Below the pieces are notes generated by a model. The model was not told the DNA's origin. It made no database searches and was given only the letters and a program-made list of their open reading frames with translations. A stretch of 64,000 bases of DNA. It comes from Bacillota bacterium (lineage in GTDB: Bacteria > Bacillota > Clostridia > Christensenellales > JAEXRW01). Location: contig JAEXRW010000003.1 of the NCBI GenBank assembly GCA_023454175.1, forward strand, positions 101,916 through 165,915, in the 5' to 3' direction. A program made the position numbers and the translations under genes. Of the stretch, positions 61,226-64,000 are shown in pieces (positions within the stretch are counted from its first letter, which is position 1; each line of letters opens with the position of its first letter).

Positions 61226-62248
61226 TTAGCCGTTGAAAAATTCGTCCAAGCGTATATTTTCTGTAAAAAACGAAAACGTAAAATGCGTCAGCCTTTTCTC
61301 GCCCGGCGCCAGCGTGCAAAGTGTCCCGTTTTCCGCTTCCCATTTCGCCCCTTTCACATGGTTGTTGCAGGGTTCTATCGCCATCACATACTCTCCCGGC
61401 TTGTAATGCTTCCATTGTGTGATATAAGGCAGGTTCTCGCAGTTGTAATTGCAAACAACACTCAACTCAGGATGCTCCCTGTTGTCGGCCAGGGCAAAAC
61501 ACGCCTGCCCTCCCTTTTGTTTCAATTTGTGGATGAAGGTCTGCTCCCTGTAGTTCATATCGGGTCCTGCCATCTCCAGGTGGCGGTCCTGGATGGATGC
61601 GCTGTAGTCGTCCCATCCTTCAATCTCCGCCTCCGGGAGTTGCAGCGCGCTGTTTTGGTTCAGCAGCGGATACCCGAAATTGTAATGGTACAGGAGCATG
61701 AACGGCTGTTCCTTCCATCCTTCATTGGTAACGGTATCGGATATGGCTATTTTATTGCAGTCTTTTTTTATGGTGATAATCCGTTCCAGCAGCATGTCCT
61801 CGGTTTGAAATTTGTATTGCCGCACCCTGCCGCGTATCGTGATGGCCGTGTCTGTGTTTTCGATGGTCACGTTTTCGGCAGGGATGTTGGAGATGGGCCC
61901 GTGCAGCCCCCATTCCGCATGGTTGTAGCGGCACGGTTCGCCCGCCTGCGTGAGCCCGCATGTCGTCAGGAATCCTACGCCGAAGCTGCGCAGCCATTCC
62001 CATTCGTTGGCGTCGTAGTATTTCGGATGGACCGGCCCGCATTTGGAGAGAAAAGGGACGTTCACTCCATTGACCTTCAGCGAATAGATATCGAGGCACC
62101 TGTCTTCCAATATGATGAGGGAAAGGCCGCATCCGTTTTCCGCGAGGATCGCTCTTGTCCCATCCGTGCGCCCTTCCGTGAACCGGATGCGCATCGTCCC
62201 GGCGTTCTGCCATTCATGCCCGAAGTATTCCTTCATTTCATGCTCCAT
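61226..62248 (-). CDS. aldose 1-epimerase-like protein (DUF4432 type)
   Basis: About 340 residues, beta-sandwich of the galactose-mutarotase superfamily, DUF4432 branch: LEDRCLDIYSLKVNGVNVPFLS, GFLTTCGLTQAG, HAEWGLHGPISNIPAENV, YHYNFGYPLLN and YVMAIEPCNNHVKG. Catalytic-type His residues are in HAEWGLHG and YHYNFG. Start ATG 62248 follows GAGG by seven bases. It lies between gdhA and the URO-D gene and probably supplies the right anomer to the sugar isomerase encoded at the window end. Confidence 0.85.
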   Translation of the reverse strand: MEHEMKEYFGHEWQNAGTMRIRFTEGRTDGTRAILAENGCGLSLIILEDRCLDIYSLKVNGVNVPFLSKCGPVHPKYYDANEWEWLRSFGVGFLTTCGLTQAGEPCRYNHAEWGLHGPISNIPAENVTIENTDTAITIRGRVRQYKFQTEDMLLERIITIKKDCNKIAISDTVTNEGWKEQPFMLLYHYNFGYPLLNQNSALQLPEAEIEGWDDYSASIQDRHLEMAGPDMNYREQTFIHKLKQKGGQACFALADNREHPELSVVCNYNCENLPYITQWKHYKPGEYVMAIEPCNNHVKGAKWEAENGTLCTLAPGEKRLTHFTFSFFTENIRLDEFFNG

Positions 62249-62275
62249 CTTTACGCCTCGTTCCGGCAAATGCAA

Positions 62276-62297
62276 GGGGCAGCATGGAAGCTGCCCC
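62276..62297 (-). terminator. hairpin after gdhA
   Basis: GGGGCAGC / GCTGCCCC, a perfect 8-bp stem with a 6-base loop, 22 bp beyond the gdhA stop; followed on the minus strand by TTGCATTT. Partial terminator is likely, as the mutarotase start is close. Confidence 0.55.
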
Positions 62298-62318
62298 ATC
62301 AGTATGCAGGTAATCTGT

Positions 62319-63587
62319 TTACGGGAAAATGCCGCGTATCTGCTTGGCTTTGACCACCCGGTCCAGCGCCAGCATGTAGGCCGATATGCGCATCGGCACC
62401 TTTTTATCCAGCGCCAGCGTATACACTTCGTCGAATGCCTTCAGCAGGATCTTCTGCAGGTTGGAGTACACCTCGTGTTCATCCCAGAAGATGGCCTGCA
62501 GGTTCTGCACCCATTCGAAATACGATACCACCACGCCGCCCGCATTGGCCAGGATATCGGGCACGACTCTGATGCCCTTTTCCGCCAGGATCCTGTCCGC
62601 TTCGTACGTGGTCGGCCCGTTTGCGCCCTCCACGATGATGCGGGCCTTTACGCTTCCCGCGTTTTTCCCGGTGATCTGGTTCTCGATGGCGGCGGGCACC
62701 AGGATATCCACATCCAGAGCCAGCAGCTCATCGTTGGAGATCTCCACCGTGTTTTTGCCCGGGTACCCTTTCAGGCCTCCGTTCTTTGCCGCGTACTCCA
62801 TGATTTCGGGGATGTTCAATCCCCGTTCACTGTAGAGTCCCGTGGATATGTCGCTGATTGCGCATACGTTGTAGCATTTTTCGTAGAATATTTTGGCCGC
62901 GATGGACCCCACGTTGCCAAACCCCTGCACCGCGATCCGCGCTTTTTGCATCGGCACGCCCATGCGGAAAGCCATTTCGTCCGCGATGATCGCCACGCCG
63001 CGCCCGGTCGCCTCTTTGCGCCCCAGCGAGCCGCCGATCTCCACGGGTTTGCCCGTGACCACGCCCGGTACGGCATACCCCATGAACATGCTGTAGGTGT
63101 CCATGATCCAGCCCATGATCTTGGCATCGGTATTGATGTCGGGTGCGGGGATATCCTTTTCCGGACCCAGCAACGGCAGGATCGCTGCCGTATACCGCCG
63201 TGTGAGGCGCATCAGTTCGCCCTTGCTCAGTTCGCGCGGGTCCACCTGCACGCCGCCCTTGGCGCCCCCATAGGGGATGTTTACGACGGCGCATTTCCAT
63301 GTCATCCATGCCGCCAGTGCCTTTACTTCGTCCAGATTCACATCAGGGTGAAACCTTATGCCGCCCTTGCACGGGCCGCGGGAGCTGCTGTGCTGTATCC
63401 TGTATCCGGTAAATACCTTGACGGTGCCGTTGTCCATTTCCACGGGAACGGCCACGGTCAATTCCCTTTCGGGATAGCGCAGCGTCATATAGTCGTTTTT
63501 TTCATAACCCAGGATGGCAGCCGCCTGGTCCAGGGAGTCCAGCATCTGCTTGTATGGGCTGTAATTGGCGCCGTTGCCATTTGTCAT
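62319..63587 (-). CDS. gdhA: glutamate dehydrogenase (Glu/Leu/Phe/Val family)
   Basis: 422 residues, the hexameric NAD-type length. GYRIQHSSSRGPCKGGIRFH carries the substrate-binding Lys, MTWKCAVVNIPYGGAKGG the catalytic Lys, and VQGFGNVGSIAAKIF the NAD loop. The ATG follows AAAGGATG, a ribosome site that overlaps the stop codon of the sugar isomerase gene. Interconverts glutamate and 2-oxoglutarate with ammonia. Its presence in a sugar operon is unusual. Confidence 0.93.
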   Translation of the reverse strand: MTNGNGANYSPYKQMLDSLDQAAAILGYEKNDYMTLRYPERELTVAVPVEMDNGTVKVFTGYRIQHSSSRGPCKGGIRFHPDVNLDEVKALAAWMTWKCAVVNIPYGGAKGGVQVDPRELSKGELMRLTRRYTAAILPLLGPEKDIPAPDINTDAKIMGWIMDTYSMFMGYAVPGVVTGKPVEIGGSLGRKEATGRGVAIIADEMAFRMGVPMQKARIAVQGFGNVGSIAAKIFYEKCYNVCAISDISTGLYSERGLNIPEIMEYAAKNGGLKGYPGKNTVEISNDELLALDVDILVPAAIENQITGKNAGSVKARIIVEGANGPTTYEADRILAEKGIRVVPDILANAGGVVVSYFEWVQNLQAIFWDEHEVYSNLQKILLKAFDEVYTLALDKKVPMRISAYMLALDRVVKAKQIRGIFP

Positions 63588-63593
63588 TTATAT

Positions 63594-64000
63594 TCATCCT
63601 TTCAGAAGCAGCTCGATAACATACAGTTCCAGTGCCTCGTAGTCCCGTTCCTCGATGCACTTCTTTTGATAGGCGCGGTCAAATTTCTCCGCCTTCTCCT
63701 CCAGCATTTTCGCCACCTTCAGGCTGTTTTCCAGATGCGCGTAGGATACCGGCAGCTTCTGCGTCCGCATCGCCTTCACGTCCAGCCCCACGTATTCGCC
63801 GCGCGAACCGTAGTTGTTCTCCACCAGCAGGCGGATCTGGTTGAAGGCGCCCCGCAGCTCGTTTGCGCCGAATGCCTTGTCCTGGTCGTACTTCAGCCCG
63901 TTCTGGCTGTTCAGGTGCACGCTCCACAGCTTGCCGAAGGACATCGCAAAGGCGATCTCGTTGGCCGGTTCCAGCCCCGCCAGCACCGCATGCGCCGTCT
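63594..64000 (-). CDS. C-terminal part of a xylose-isomerase-like sugar isomerase, truncated by the window edge
   Basis: The frame remains open to the end of the window (reading AHAVLAGLEPANEI), so the gene starts beyond 64000. The visible part (~135 residues) has LWSVHLNSQNGLKYDQDKAFG and AFNQIRLLVENNYG, and GLDVKAMRTQ, typical of the xylose isomerase/L-rhamnose isomerase TIM-barrel superfamily, metal-dependent ketol isomerases. Which sugar it acts on is not visible. Its stop codon overlaps the gdhA ribosome site. Confidence 0.82.
   Translation of the reverse strand, partial: TAHAVLAGLEPANEIAFAMSFGKLWSVHLNSQNGLKYDQDKAFGANELRGAFNQIRLLVENNYGSRGEYVGLDVKAMRTQKLPVSYAHLENSLKVAKMLEEKAEKFDRAYQKKCIEERDYEALELYVIELLLKG

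Noticed and set aside
61112..62353. 413-codon open frame on the plus strand
   Set aside because: Opposite the DUF4432 and URO-D genes, which have clear motifs and ribosome sites.

Overview
The window reads as a chromosomal piece of an anaerobic, saccharolytic Clostridia-type Firmicute. The basis is strong AGGAGG-like ribosome binding sites, lipobox-bearing sugar-binding proteins with Thr/Ala/Pro-rich linkers, AraC-type response regulators paired with LytS/YesM-type kinases, URO-D-family proteins inside sugar operons, and frequent GTG/TTG starts. Species cannot be named from the sequence. I saw no rRNA, tRNA, CRISPR array, transposase or phage gene. Almost everything is on the minus strand.

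Region 1 (1-11.4 kb): the C-terminus of a membrane protein, a membrane-anchored GH5 glycosidase, then a minus-strand sugar operon. The operon holds a sensor-type sugar-binding lipoprotein, a histidine kinase, an AraC-type response regulator, and a YtfQ-YtfR-YtfT-YjfF-like (galactofuranose-type) ABC importer. It starts at a TTGAAA-N18-TATAAT promoter and ends at a strong hairpin.

Region 2 (11.6-23 kb): rmlDBAC for dTDP-L-rhamnose; a divergent OmpR-type two-component system followed by an unknown lipoprotein; an AMP-ligase paired with a stand-alone E2-type acyltransferase whose catalytic His is replaced; and an S41 peptidase lipoprotein.

Region 3 (23-38.3 kb): a sugar-catabolic regulon. It contains a class II aldolase/4-epimerase, a SorC regulator, an FGGY kinase, an AllA-like cupin, an aldo/keto reductase, a URO-D-family protein, a UlaE/SgbU-like 3-epimerase, an AraC regulator, a complete ribose-type ABC importer, an 800-bp regulatory region and a second SorC regulator. 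Kinase, 3-epimerase and 4-epimerase together resemble the LyxK-SgbU-SgbE logic for L-pentuloses.

Region 4 (38.6-59.6 kb): a ~21-kb minus-strand surface-glycan cluster. It contains a WecE-like sugar aminotransferase, a polyprenyl-phosphate GT2, an ACP, an SDR, an acyl-AMP ligase, LuxE, LuxC, a WecD-like GNAT, a GT-C membrane protein, a coiled-coil GT2, two giant proteins built from four copies of a CgeB-like/degenerate-GT2 unit, a WecC-like dehydrogenase and a GT4. The LuxE/LuxC/ACP/SDR/ligase set, without luciferase genes, suggests a dedicated acyl-activation and reduction branch joined to a 4-amino-4,6-dideoxysugar pathway. A decayed rmlB-rmlA junction lies inside this cluster, while the intact rmlBA that could feed it lies about 37 kb away.

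Region 5 (59.9-64 kb): a second URO-D-family protein, a DUF4432-type sugar mutarotase, a glutamate dehydrogenase and the C-terminus of a xylose-isomerase-like sugar isomerase.
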